Shown here: positions 55,778 through 64,000 of the stretch, one piece after another
How the letters are laid out: each line of letters begins with the position of its first letter
Position numbering within the stretch: the first letter of the stretch is position 1
NCBI GenBank assembly: GCA_903919715.1
Contig: CAIXJC010000012.1
Location: forward strand, 144,062-208,061
DNA: 64,000 nucleotides
Reading direction: 5' to 3'
Source of the DNA: an uncultured bacterium
GTDB lineage: Bacteria > Planctomycetota > Phycisphaerae > Phycisphaerales > SM1A02
Notes under the pieces: model-generated
Database searches by the model: none
What the model was told of the DNA's origin: nothing
Seen by the model: only the letters and a program-made list of their open reading frames with translations
Position numbers and translations under genes: made by a program

Positions 55778-56503
55778 GTGTCGAATCTTTCAATCGTCCT
55801 GCTCACAACCGCTTGTTCCATTGCAGCTTCTGCGGACGCTTGCCTTATTGCACCAACGCCCGATGAGGCAGCTGCTTCTGGAATGTCGAGCGCAATGGTT
55901 GAGAACGGCGGTGGAGTTCAAAGTCAAATTCGTCCAGTGGGCCCTGATGCCGATGCGCTCATTTCCGTTGCGCGCGATGTCTCCCCCGAGTGGGCGAAAA
56001 CCCTTGAAACGGCGCGGTCGAAGGATCCCGAAACCTTTCGTGTGGCTGCGGCTAAGTTGGGAAAGCGTCTTTCTTCACTCGCTGTGCTGCGAGAACATAA
56101 GCCGGCGTTGTACGCGCTTCGTGTCGAAGAACTCAAAGTGCAAGGTCAATTGGAGGGATTGGGTTCGCAGTGGATGAGCGCACGGCTTGGAAGTCGTGCG
56201 GCAGAATCCGAAAAGCTGGAGAGTCAAATCCGAGGACTCGCGGGAACGCTCGTTGACCTCAATTTGCGTTCACGTGCTATGGAATTGGCCGAGATCGACG
56301 CTGTGATGCGAACGATGCGTGCCGATTTGGAACGTGATGCACGGGCGAGAGATGAAACGGTCGAAAAGATGGTCAGCGCTTCTCGAGATGGAACTGGGGA
56401 AAATGTTTTAGGTGGACGCGCTCCTGTTGATGCGCCGGCGTTGCCGACGAAGTCAGCCGTGCCAGCGTCCGTGCCAACATCGACCAAGCCGCAGGCGCCA
56501 TAA
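55778..56503 (+). CDS. Unknown exported helical protein next to the ECF unit
   Basis: 241 residues from a GTG at 55778, chosen because it begins a compact signal peptide (SNLSIVLLTTACSIAASADA). Mature part: helical, rich in Arg, Glu, Ala and Leu (KPALYALRVEELKVQGQLEGL; LESQIRGLAGTLVDLNLRSRAMELAEIDAVMRTMRADLERDARARDETVEKM), reminiscent in character of periplasmic CpxP/CnrR-like sensors. It ends in a Pro/Ser/Thr tail. A longer reading from a TTG at 55685 is possible. No family recognised. May sense envelope stress for the preceding sigma factor; inference. Confidence 0.6.
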   Translation: MSNLSIVLLTTACSIAASADACLIAPTPDEAAASGMSSAMVENGGGVQSQIRPVGPDADALISVARDVSPEWAKTLETARSKDPETFRVAAAKLGKRLSSLAVLREHKPALYALRVEELKVQGQLEGLGSQWMSARLGSRAAESEKLESQIRGLAGTLVDLNLRSRAMELAEIDAVMRTMRADLERDARARDETVEKMVSASRDGTGENVLGGRAPVDAPALPTKSAVPASVPTSTKPQAP

Positions 56504-56564
56504 GAATGTCGAGCGGGATATTGAGTTGGGAACTCCACAACTTCCCGTTTGCGAAGTGCGTTCA

Positions 56565-57563
56565 ATGAAGATCGGACGGGCTTCGCAATTTTCTCCAGCA
56601 ATCGTGGGATACTGCGTCTTCGCAGCAATCTTGTTGGCATGTGTTGCGTCATTGCCATGGACTATGGCGTCGGTCGAACGAACTGGCAGTGCGCCCGTGC
56701 GCCGATACGAGGCTGGAAATCTTGAGCTTTCATTGCTCGCGCCATCTTGGTGGGAGAATTCCGCAGAGATACAGGCAGCTATTGACGTGCAGCGTGTGCT
56801 TGGTGCGTACGTGCCATCACGGATACTGGGAACCGATCGACTTGGACGGGATGTCTTCGCACGCTGCTTGCTCGGCGGCGCAGTGAGTCTTCTCATTGGC
56901 CTGAGTGCGGCGGTCGTTGCAGTGGGCTTCGGAACTCTCTACGGAACGACAAGCGCTGCATGCGGAGGGCGGGTGGACAATGTCATGATGCGCGCTGTCG
57001 ATGTGATGTATGGATTGCCATCGATGTTGCTCGTCGTGATGTTCGCTGTTGCGGCGGAAGGAATTTTGGAGAGGGTCGGCATCGAACGGACGGGAAGTGG
57101 TCGACAGATTTTCGATCTGCTCATTCTGCTGCTGGCGATTGGGGCGACGAGTTGGTTGACAGTTGCTCGTGTGATTCGCGGCCAAGTGCTGAGTTTGAGG
57201 GGTCGTCTCTTTATGGAAGCGTGTCGTGCGGTTGGGGTTGGACCATGGCGCCAATTTCGCCTGCACTATCTGCCGAATGTGATCGCGCCGATTGCTGTCT
57301 ATGCGGCGCTGGCAGTTCCTGCGGCGATCCTTGCGGAAAGTTTTCTCAGTTTTCTTGGGATTGGTGTTCGCGAGCCCTTGCCGTCATGGGGAAATCTTGC
57401 CGCCGAAGGGCTTTCCGAAGTCAATACGATTCGCAGTCATTGGTGGCTACTGCTGTGGCCATGTTTGTCGATCGCCCTGACGCTCCTCGCGCTGAACTTT
57501 GTTGGTGATGCATTGCGACGGGCGATCGATCCGGCATCGAGGGGTCGATCTTCGACGGCGTGA
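56565..57563 (+). CDS. Peptide ABC transporter permease, DppC-like, first copy
   Basis: 332 residues with about six membrane helices. DppC/OppC signatures: LGTDRLGRDVFARCLLGGAVSLLIG, the EAA loop EACRAVGVGPWRQFRLHYLPNVIAP and the end AESFLSFLGIGVREPLPSWGNL. Between helix 1 and LGTD there is an extra segment of about 50 residues. It is followed after 16 bases by the binding protein and belongs to the operon of the transporter. A second DppC-like permease is encoded four genes on, so two alternative half-sites may exist. Confidence 0.9.
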   Translation: MKIGRASQFSPAIVGYCVFAAILLACVASLPWTMASVERTGSAPVRRYEAGNLELSLLAPSWWENSAEIQAAIDVQRVLGAYVPSRILGTDRLGRDVFARCLLGGAVSLLIGLSAAVVAVGFGTLYGTTSAACGGRVDNVMMRAVDVMYGLPSMLLVVMFAVAAEGILERVGIERTGSGRQIFDLLILLLAIGATSWLTVARVIRGQVLSLRGRLFMEACRAVGVGPWRQFRLHYLPNVIAPIAVYAALAVPAAILAESFLSFLGIGVREPLPSWGNLAAEGLSEVNTIRSHWWLLLWPCLSIALTLLALNFVGDALRRAIDPASRGRSSTA

Positions 57564-57579
57564 TAGTCTTGCAATTCCT

Positions 57580-59514
57580 ATGCAAAACAGATTTGGAATT
57601 AAAGATTTCGTCGTCGTCCTTCTGTTGCTCCTGATTGTGGCAACCCTCTGGCTCTCGATGATTCAGCGCGATCGGCAGTGGCCAGTCCTTCAGGCCATCG
57701 AGGAGCAAGGGCGTAATCTAGATTCTCGTCTTGCAGGAATTGAAGAGAAGATTCGCACTGGCGTGACGATGACTTCTTCAGCCTCGTCGTCGAGTTCTAC
57801 GGATTCTGCTTCATCTACCAAGAGAGATGAGTCGTGGGCTCGTGCAGGAGTTGCTGTGAAGTGGCAGCCTGAGCCCGCATTTCCTAACGATCCAGCGAAA
57901 GTTCCGGGATACAAAGTCGGTGGTGAGTTTGTTGAAATTTTCGAAGGTCAGCCGAGCAAAGTGACGCCATACTTGTACGCAGATGTTTATGGAAGTCGTG
58001 TTGTCGATCGTGTCTGCGAATCTCTAGGATCGTTTGATCCCAAGACAATGAAATTGGTAGGAGTCTTGGCTGATGCGTGGCAAATTGACCCAGATGGGCG
58101 GTGGATTCGTGCGCATATCAATCCACGCGCAACATTCAGCGACCGAAGTCCTGTGACGGCGGAGGATGTGCGCTGGACATATGCAGATTTCATCATGAAT
58201 CCGCTCATTGATGCGGATCGAACACGTTCGACGCTGATCGACATTTTTGACGGCGTGGAAGTTATTGACAATTTGACGGTGGAGATTCGTTTCAAGGATT
58301 CGCTCTTCACGAATATCTTGACGGCGCTGGGCGAGCCAATCTTGCCGAGGAAGTACTACGCACAGTTCGAGGCCGCACAGGTCAATCAGTCGACTGGTCT
58401 CTTGATGGGATCTGGGCCATTCATGATGGAGCGAATTCCATCGAGTGCTCAGGATCTTTCGAGTCAGTGGACGCCCGGGCAAGATATTGTTCTCGTCCGC
58501 AATCCAAACTGGTGGTATGGCCGTGCTCCACTTGAGCGTCAACGCTTTCGAGTTATCAAGGATGACCTTGCGCGATTGGTTGCCTTTCAAAACAACGAGG
58601 CATCCCTTGTATTGCCGACATCGCCTCAATTCAACACAGTCCTCCGTGACAATCCAGAATTTGAAAAGACCAACTATGCCCTGAAATGGGTGAATATGCG
58701 AAGTGGCTATTCGTTCATCGCATGGCAGTGTGGTCCACGTGGCGAAACTGGGCGCAAGACTCCATTTCAGGATGTTCGCGTTCGCCGCGCGATGACACTG
58801 CTCTTGGACCGCGAAAAAATGATTCGCGATATCTGGGATGGCATCGGTACGGTTGCGAAGGGGCCATTCAATCCTGAAAGTCCGGCATCCGATCCTTCGC
58901 TTTCCCCCATGCCGTTTGATCCAGATGCTGCGATGAAGTTGCTCAAGGAAGCAGGATGGGAAGATCGCAACAAAGACGGAATTTTGGAAGATGCTCAAGG
59001 CGAGAAGTTTCAGTTTGAATACACCTATGCCACGGGCGGAGAAATCGGCGAGCGCATTGCGCGCTTCACTGGCGAGTCATATAAGAAGGCGGGCATTGTG
59101 ATGACCACGCGCCCGATTGATTGGAGCCGATATCAGGACATCATCAAATCGCGCGACTTTGATGCGATCACGATGGCGTGGAGCGCATCTGCACCTGAGA
59201 GCGATCCGAAGCAGATCTATCACTCTGAAAGTATGGCGAAGGGGCGAGATAATTTCACGCAGTGGTCCAGTCCTGCCGCGGATAAGTTGATTGAGCAAGG
59301 TCGGCGCACCATGGATGAGCAGTCACGCATGCTCGTCTGGCATCAGCTCGAATCAGTCATCGCGCAAGAGCAGCCGTACACATTCATTCGTGTCTCGCCA
59401 TGGTTGCGGTTTGTGAAGCGAGACTTTGGCAATGTGAGGATGTACAAGACCGGGCTTTCGCCAGAAGAATTCTTCTTCGCTGGCACGGTTTCGCAGGCGC
59501 AACCTGCAAACTAG
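57580..59514 (+). CDS. Membrane-anchored peptide-binding protein of the ABC transporter (SBP family 5)
   Basis: 644 residues. The protein starts with a membrane helix (FVVVLLLLLIVATLWLSMI), a short coiled coil (LQAIEEQGRNLDSRLAGIEEKI) and a Ser/Thr linker, and no lipobox. The family 5 binding domain follows: EGQPSKVTPYLYADVYGSRVVDRVCESL, GRWIRAHINPRATFSDRSPVTAEDVRWTY, GSGPFMMERI..., and RVRRAMTLLLDREKMIRDIW. Ligand is probably a peptide. The helical anchor and coiled coil suggest that it is kept on the membrane as an oligomer rather than free. Start ATG 57580. Confidence 0.9.
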   Translation: MQNRFGIKDFVVVLLLLLIVATLWLSMIQRDRQWPVLQAIEEQGRNLDSRLAGIEEKIRTGVTMTSSASSSSSTDSASSTKRDESWARAGVAVKWQPEPAFPNDPAKVPGYKVGGEFVEIFEGQPSKVTPYLYADVYGSRVVDRVCESLGSFDPKTMKLVGVLADAWQIDPDGRWIRAHINPRATFSDRSPVTAEDVRWTYADFIMNPLIDADRTRSTLIDIFDGVEVIDNLTVEIRFKDSLFTNILTALGEPILPRKYYAQFEAAQVNQSTGLLMGSGPFMMERIPSSAQDLSSQWTPGQDIVLVRNPNWWYGRAPLERQRFRVIKDDLARLVAFQNNEASLVLPTSPQFNTVLRDNPEFEKTNYALKWVNMRSGYSFIAWQCGPRGETGRKTPFQDVRVRRAMTLLLDREKMIRDIWDGIGTVAKGPFNPESPASDPSLSPMPFDPDAAMKLLKEAGWEDRNKDGILEDAQGEKFQFEYTYATGGEIGERIARFTGESYKKAGIVMTTRPIDWSRYQDIIKSRDFDAITMAWSASAPESDPKQIYHSESMAKGRDNFTQWSSPAADKLIEQGRRTMDEQSRMLVWHQLESVIAQEQPYTFIRVSPWLRFVKRDFGNVRMYKTGLSPEEFFFAGTVSQAQPAN

Positions 59515-59528
59515 TCGAGCATAAACCG

Positions 59529-61067
59529 ATGCTGCCGTACATCAGTCGCCGACTGCTCTTGATGATTCCCACGTTGATTGGGATGACCTTTATGGTCTAT
59601 AGCTTGATCGCACTTTCACCGGGTGGCTTCAGTGCGAGCGCATCTGCGGCAGCGGGAGGGGGTAGTCCAACTGGTGGCGATCCACGAATTGCAGAGGCGC
59701 GGTTTCGAGATCGGTTCGGACTCGACGAACCGCTCTTGACGCAGTACTTGCAGTGGCTTGGCCGTGTTTCACCCATGAAGTTTGGCGAACGCGCTCAAAT
59801 TGACTCGACCAGTGAGCGCATCTATCCGCCTGCGCAACCTCCAAAGATGATTGAATTCGCAGGATGGGTCGATCGAGCGCAAGCGCAGTCTGCAGCGACG
59901 ACCGCTGCGGCTGCGTTCGTTGCTGCGCCAAGTGGCGACGAGGCTCGGTCGCAATATCGCGCATTCGAACGTGAGAATCGCGCGAGTCGTGAGGCATTCG
60001 TTACCTCGCTGGCGACTCTGCGAATCGCTCTTGCGCAATATGCCGATGCAACGGGGCAAGGATCTTTGGTTGACGCTCGCGGTGAGGTCCAAGCACATTC
60101 GGCCACATCCCTGCGAATCGACAAAACTATTTCGCAGTGGGCAGCGGTGCAGGTCGCGGCGGATGCGGCATTCGCCGACAGCGTGAAGGCAGCCAGCGCA
60201 CGTGCGTCGCTGCTTGCATGTTTTCAAAGTGCACCTTTCCCGCAAGCTGGCGTTCCCGTGATTCCGAGCATCATGTCAATTGGTGCGCCAGATTTGGGGT
60301 GGAGCCGAACGAAGAATCGCCCGGTGATCAGCTTGATTCTGGAAGCGCTGCCGATCACGATGCTGATCAATCTCATTGCATTTCCATTGATCTACCTTGT
60401 GGCGATTCCCACTGGAATGCTTGCAGCGGCACGCCGCGGGTCGTGGTTTGATGTGCTCAGCGGCGGACTCTTCATCGCACTCTGGTCGATCCCTGTGGTC
60501 TGGGCTGGTGTGCTGGCAATCGGATTTCTTGCAAACAATCAATATCTCGGACTTTTTCCTGTGGCGGGTTTGAGTGCAACCGACGCATCATCGATGAGCT
60601 TCCTTCCGCACATGGGGGCAAATGGATTTGAGCGTGGATGGCTGCTCGATATGGGTTGGCACTTAGTGCTTCCTGTTGTCTGCTTGGTGTACGCAGGCTT
60701 CGCAGTGCTTTCTCGACAAACACGTGCGGCGATGCTGGATAATTTCAATGCTGATTATGTGCGGACGGCGAAGGCGAAGGGTGTTTCTCGTCGCGACATT
60801 GTGATGCGCCATGTCTTTCGCAATTCGCTTTTGCCGCTGATCACCATGTTCGTGTCGATTTTTCCTTCGATGCTTTCTGGAAGTGTGATTGTCGAAAAGA
60901 TTTTCTCGATCCCTGGCATGGGATCGCTGATGTTGGAAGCGATCGGCCTGCACGATTCCGAAATCATGTTGGCCAATACGGTGATGATTGGTTGCGTCAC
61001 TCTTGCCGCACTTCTTCTCGCTGACATTTTGTACGCCGTTGCAGATCCGCGGGTGTCCTATGCATGA
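59529..61067 (+). CDS. Peptide ABC transporter permease, DppB-like, with large insertion
   Basis: 512 residues against about 310-340 for the family. The start (MLPYISRRLLLMIPTLIGMTFMVYSLIALSPG) and FRDRFGLDEPLLTQYLQWLGR are standard. At about residues 90-265 there is an added domain, Ala/Arg/Ser-rich and largely helical (DRAQAQSAATTAAAAFVA; AVQVAADAAFADSVKAASARASLLA), which lies in the periplasm. The rest resumes as KNRPVISLILEALPITMLINLIAFPLIYLVAIPTGMLAA, with EAA loop RTAKAKGVSRRDIVMRHVFRNSLLPLI. Overlaps the next gene by 8 bases. Confidence 0.9.
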   Translation: MLPYISRRLLLMIPTLIGMTFMVYSLIALSPGGFSASASAAAGGGSPTGGDPRIAEARFRDRFGLDEPLLTQYLQWLGRVSPMKFGERAQIDSTSERIYPPAQPPKMIEFAGWVDRAQAQSAATTAAAAFVAAPSGDEARSQYRAFERENRASREAFVTSLATLRIALAQYADATGQGSLVDARGEVQAHSATSLRIDKTISQWAAVQVAADAAFADSVKAASARASLLACFQSAPFPQAGVPVIPSIMSIGAPDLGWSRTKNRPVISLILEALPITMLINLIAFPLIYLVAIPTGMLAAARRGSWFDVLSGGLFIALWSIPVVWAGVLAIGFLANNQYLGLFPVAGLSATDASSMSFLPHMGANGFERGWLLDMGWHLVLPVVCLVYAGFAVLSRQTRAAMLDNFNADYVRTAKAKGVSRRDIVMRHVFRNSLLPLITMFVSIFPSMLSGSVIVEKIFSIPGMGSLMLEAIGLHDSEIMLANTVMIGCVTLAALLLADILYAVADPRVSYA

Positions 61068-62712
61068 TGAACCTGCTGCAATTTCTGGGGTCGAAGCGAT
61101 GCGTGGCCTTGGCACGAGCGAGGCTCGTGGATTCTGGGCAGAAGCATGGTCGCGCGTTTTACGCAATCGTTCGGCAATCATTGCAATCGGTTGGATTGGA
61201 CTTGTTGCACTCGGCGCCATCTTTGCCCCAATCCTCGCAAATTCAAATCCGCTTTGGTTGGGTGAAGTTGGACCAAGTGGCGAAATCACCTCCTGGCATT
61301 CGCCACTCTGGAATAGTTTGACTGCGACGGATCTCTTGCTGTTCTTTGGGTCGCTCGCAGGAACCCTTTGGCTGATTCTGCCGTCCAAGACGCCACGTGG
61401 CGAACGACTTGGAGTGCTCGCAGTGATCGCAGTCTTCTGGATGTTGGCGGTCATCACGGTGACGGTCGCAGCGAACTGGCTCGATGAACCAAGTCGTGTT
61501 GGTTTGTTCGGCAGGTTGGGTGACTGGGTTTCCGATCCGCAGTTTGTATTGCGCCGAATTATTCTCGTCTCAGCGATTGCGTTGCCGATTGGCTTGGCGT
61601 TCCTTGCCATTCCATTTCTGATTGCGCTGCGCGGCAGAATCATTGTGATCGCAATTGCGCTCGCAGCGGTCGCTCTCGCCGCAGGGAGTCGCTGGCAAGA
61701 ACGCCCGGTCGACTTTGACCGCTATGTCGTGGATGAAGCGGCAGGTCGAATTCGGTGCGTCTATACATTGATTCCTTGGAGTCCTGACCGACTGCGCAGC
61801 GAATTGATCGTGGTGCCGCCGATGAATACAGTCGCGCAAGCTGTTGCGGCGAAAGATGCCGCATCAGTGGGGGAAGCTCAGCGATTTGCGAACGCAGTTG
61901 TTTCGGCGAATAAGGAAGGCAACGACGATGTTGCTCGGCGAGCTCAGGAAGACCTCGGGCAAGTTGCAAGCCAACGGGCGTCCCTGCAGCGTGAATGGAA
62001 GCCACTCTTGACGAGCCCATTTGCTGCTCACATCTTTCTCTTGGGAACAGATTCCAACGGCGCTGATGTGTTGGCGCAAATGTTGTGGGCGTGTCGACTA
62101 TCGATCTCGGTCGGATTTGTCTCGACGGGGATTGCGGTGTTGATCGGTGTGACAATTGGATCGATCATGGGATATTTCGGTGGCAAGATTGACCTGCTTC
62201 TCTTCAGAGTGGTTGAAATTTTTATGGCCGTCCCCGTGCTCTTCCTGCTGATCGTTGCTGCGGGAGTTCTCCCGCGTAACACATACGTGATGATGGCGAT
62301 TATTGGTTGCTTGTCTTGGACTGGTGCGGCGAGATTCACTCGTGCGGAATTTATGAAGCTTCGCAATCAAGACTTTGTTCAGGGCGCGCGGGCTTCTGGT
62401 TTACCGCTGCGCTCGGTTCTTTTCCGCCACATGCTCCCAAACGGCGTGACGCCAGTGCTTGTCGATGCTAGTTTCGCTATCGCAGGCGCGATCATCGCTG
62501 AGGCGACTCTTTCGTATCTCGGACTGGGTCCAGACAATCAAGCATCGTGGGGCAAACTTCTTTCGAGTGCGACGGGAATGACTGGAACTTTTGTGTGGTG
62601 GCTTGCGATTTTTCCTGGAGCAGCGATCTTCTTCTCAGTGCTCGCATACAACGTCCTTGGTGGGGCGCTTCGTGATGCGATCGATCCTAAACTGCGCAAG
62701 GCGGCACATTGA
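61060..62712 (+). CDS. Peptide ABC transporter permease, DppC-like, with extra membrane and coiled-coil segments
   Basis: 550 residues against about 290 in the family. After a first helix ([23 protein letters not shown]), an insertion holds about four more membrane helices ([79 protein letters not shown]). A helical segment then follows ([40 protein letters not shown]). The DppC core begins near [24 protein letters not shown] and has EAA loop [22 protein letters not shown] and [19 protein letters not shown]. It overlaps dppB and dppD genes, so is clearly expressed with them. Confidence 0.9.
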   Translation: MHDEPAAISGVEAMRGLGTSEARGFWAEAWSRVLRNRSAIIAIGWIGLVALGAIFAPILANSNPLWLGEVGPSGEITSWHSPLWNSLTATDLLLFFGSLAGTLWLILPSKTPRGERLGVLAVIAVFWMLAVITVTVAANWLDEPSRVGLFGRLGDWVSDPQFVLRRIILVSAIALPIGLAFLAIPFLIALRGRIIVIAIALAAVALAAGSRWQERPVDFDRYVVDEAAGRIRCVYTLIPWSPDRLRSELIVVPPMNTVAQAVAAKDAASVGEAQRFANAVVSANKEGNDDVARRAQEDLGQVASQRASLQREWKPLLTSPFAAHIFLLGTDSNGADVLAQMLWACRLSISVGFVSTGIAVLIGVTIGSIMGYFGGKIDLLLFRVVEIFMAVPVLFLLIVAAGVLPRNTYVMMAIIGCLSWTGAARFTRAEFMKLRNQDFVQGARASGLPLRSVLFRHMLPNGVTPVLVDASFAIAGAIIAEATLSYLGLGPDNQASWGKLLSSATGMTGTFVWWLAIFPGAAIFFSVLAYNVLGGALRDAIDPKLRKAAH

Positions 62713-63953
62713 TGAATTCTCACATGTCGACATCTCAAACCTTGGAAGGTTCCAAGCCATTGCTGCAAGTGGCGGATCTTGCGGTGTCGTTCGACAACAC
62801 GGGAGGCGGACCGCGCATTCAGGCTGTTGCGGGTTTGAGTTTGACGATTCATCCTCGGCAGACTCTTGCAGTCGTCGGCGAATCTGGTTGTGGCAAGAGT
62901 GTGACTGCGATGACGACGATGCAGTTGGTTCCGTGTCCTCCAGGCCGAGTGGACGGCGGAACGATTCTCTTTGGCGGACGAGATCTGTTATCACTTCCTG
63001 AGCGCGAGATGTTGAAAATCCGCGGTGGTGAGATTGCGATGATTTTTCAAGAGCCGATGACCAGCTTGAATCCGGTCTACACCATTGGCGATCAGATTCT
63101 TGAGGCGATTCTTCTGCATCAGAAGGCGACGCCTGATGAAGCGGTTGAAGCCGCACTGCATGCACTAGACGAAGTTGGGATGTACACGCCCGTCGAAGGT
63201 CGTCTTCGACGCGAGCTCGCGGCGCTCAAAGCGGAAGTCGAAGCGAAACATCGTCCGCTGGCCGAACTTCTAGCCGCGGAAGGTTCGCTGCCAGATCGTC
63301 TGCGCACTGCGCGGATGCAGCTGCTCTCCGATTATCCACATCGATACTCCGGCGGGATGCGTCAGCGTGTGATGATCGCAATGGCGCTCGCTTGCAAACC
63401 GAAACTATTACTTGCTGATGAGCCAACAACTGCGCTCGATGTCACGATTCAGGCACAAATTCTTGAGCTCCTCTCGGATATTCAGCGCAAGCAAGGGATG
63501 GGTGTCATGCTCATCACTCACAATCTCGGCGTAGTCGCTGAAAATGCGGACGTGGTCTGTGTGATGTATGCGGGTCGTGTCGTCGAATACGCACGAGTCG
63601 AAGAACTCTTCGCAAATCCACTGCATCCATACACGCGTGGACTGTTTAGGTCGATTCCAGGCCTGCGTGAGCGACGGCCTCGGTTGACGACTGTTGAAGA
63701 TGTGGTCGATGATCCTGCAGAGTTCAAGAAATTGGTTGGATACGAGCAGGGGATTATTCCATGGTGGCCTTTTATGCCCAAGGAAAGTAGGCCGACGCTT
63801 GCGCCTGGTCGCGATCCGTATGCGCTTCACGAAATTGAACCTGGTCGTTGGGTTGGTTGTTGGCGAACGCTACACATTGAAGCCCATCCTTCGCGCAGAG
63901 CAGATTTGGATTATCGCCGCGGAGTTTCGACTGCATCAGGAATTTCAGCATGA
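62712..63953 (+). CDS. Peptide ABC transporter ATP-binding protein, DppD-like
   Basis: 413-residue ATPase. Walker [15 protein letters not shown]-loop [19 protein letters not shown], signature [19 protein letters not shown], Walker [15 protein letters not shown] and switch His ITHNLG. The C-terminal oligopeptide/dipeptide region [21 protein letters not shown] is present, but the usual zinc/iron-sulfur Cys set of this region is reduced. Between the Q-loop and the signature there is an extra helical stretch of about 45 residues ([24 protein letters not shown]). ATG at 62712 shares a base with the previous stop. Confidence 0.93.
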   Translation: MNSHMSTSQTLEGSKPLLQVADLAVSFDNTGGGPRIQAVAGLSLTIHPRQTLAVVGESGCGKSVTAMTTMQLVPCPPGRVDGGTILFGGRDLLSLPEREMLKIRGGEIAMIFQEPMTSLNPVYTIGDQILEAILLHQKATPDEAVEAALHALDEVGMYTPVEGRLRRELAALKAEVEAKHRPLAELLAAEGSLPDRLRTARMQLLSDYPHRYSGGMRQRVMIAMALACKPKLLLADEPTTALDVTIQAQILELLSDIQRKQGMGVMLITHNLGVVAENADVVCVMYAGRVVEYARVEELFANPLHPYTRGLFRSIPGLRERRPRLTTVEDVVDDPAEFKKLVGYEQGIIPWWPFMPKESRPTLAPGRDPYALHEIEPGRWVGCWRTLHIEAHPSRRADLDYRRGVSTASGISA

Positions 63954-64000
63954 AAAAGGTAACGAAGAAGAGCGGGAAAAAGGTCTCGGCAAAGAAGGTC
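63950..64000 (+). CDS. Start of a further transporter gene, probably the DppF-type ATPase (cut by window end)
   Basis: An ATG at 63950 overlaps the stop of the preceding ATPase in ATGA and opens a frame to the window end encoding [17 protein letters not shown]. The Lys-rich start is not informative. By operon order the second ATPase (DppF/OppF) is expected here; this is inference. Confidence 0.5.
   Translation, partial: MKKVTKKSGKKVSAKKV

Overview
The window looks like chromosomal DNA of a Gram-negative planctomycete, most likely a Phycisphaerae-type member of Planctomycetota. This is inferred from several things: lipid A and heptose genes (lpxK, hldE, a family 9 glycosyltransferase), a complete type II secretion operon, prepilin-type surface proteins with a FTLVELLVV leader, a Ser/Thr kinase with an N-terminal helical repeat, large PQQ-type propeller proteins, and mostly weak Shine-Dalgarno signals with some GTG and TTG starts. 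No rRNA, tRNA, IS element, prophage or CRISPR array was recognised. Coding density is very high; the only gap over 300 bases is 45812-46361.

Layout. 1-9060: a phosphohexomutase cut by the left edge, a PTPS/QueD-like protein, polyphosphate kinase ppk, a small LEA-14-like lipoprotein antisense to the ppk 3' end, a 1396-residue propeller protein, and an acidic protein with 49 consecutive Asp codons. 9095-25401 (minus strand): one long operon, read from 25401 downwards: secreted helical protein, gspE, F, G, H, I, J, K, L, M, a GspC-like protein, gspD, and a propeller-like lipoprotein. 25605-28831: an orphan CoA-transferase A subunit, an MFS carrier, a sigma-70 factor, and a possible broken small gene. 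28887-33668: ndk, both subunits of DNA topoisomerase VI (top6B, top6A), an orphan histidine kinase and a cold-shock protein. 33923-40371: pnp, rpsO, an acyl-CoA carboxylase carboxyltransferase, rdgB and a YkgJ-type cysteine-cluster protein. 40408-43775: nfeD (protease form), nfeD (short form) and floA. 43855-45811: two related prepilin-type proteins. 46362-52525: RidA, a Ser/Thr kinase, then glycosyltransferase-maf-lpxK-hldE in an overlapping operon. 52664-56503: HU-like protein, dnaB, and an ECF sigma factor with two envelope partners. 56565-64000: an oligopeptide/dipeptide ABC transporter whose permeases, ATPase and binding protein all carry unusual extra segments; its last gene is cut by the right edge.

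Most noteworthy: (1) a full archaeal/eukaryotic-type topoisomerase VI pair in a bacterium; (2) a shared C-terminal module of about 55 residues at the periplasmic ends of the GspL-like and GspC-like proteins, not part of either family as I know it; (3) unknown secreted proteins at both ends of the secretion operon; (4) the enlarged Dpp/Opp-type transporter; (5) two places (8430-8530 and 28684-28831) where protein-like sequence changes frame at an A-run. All calls rest on reading the sequence; no database search was run.
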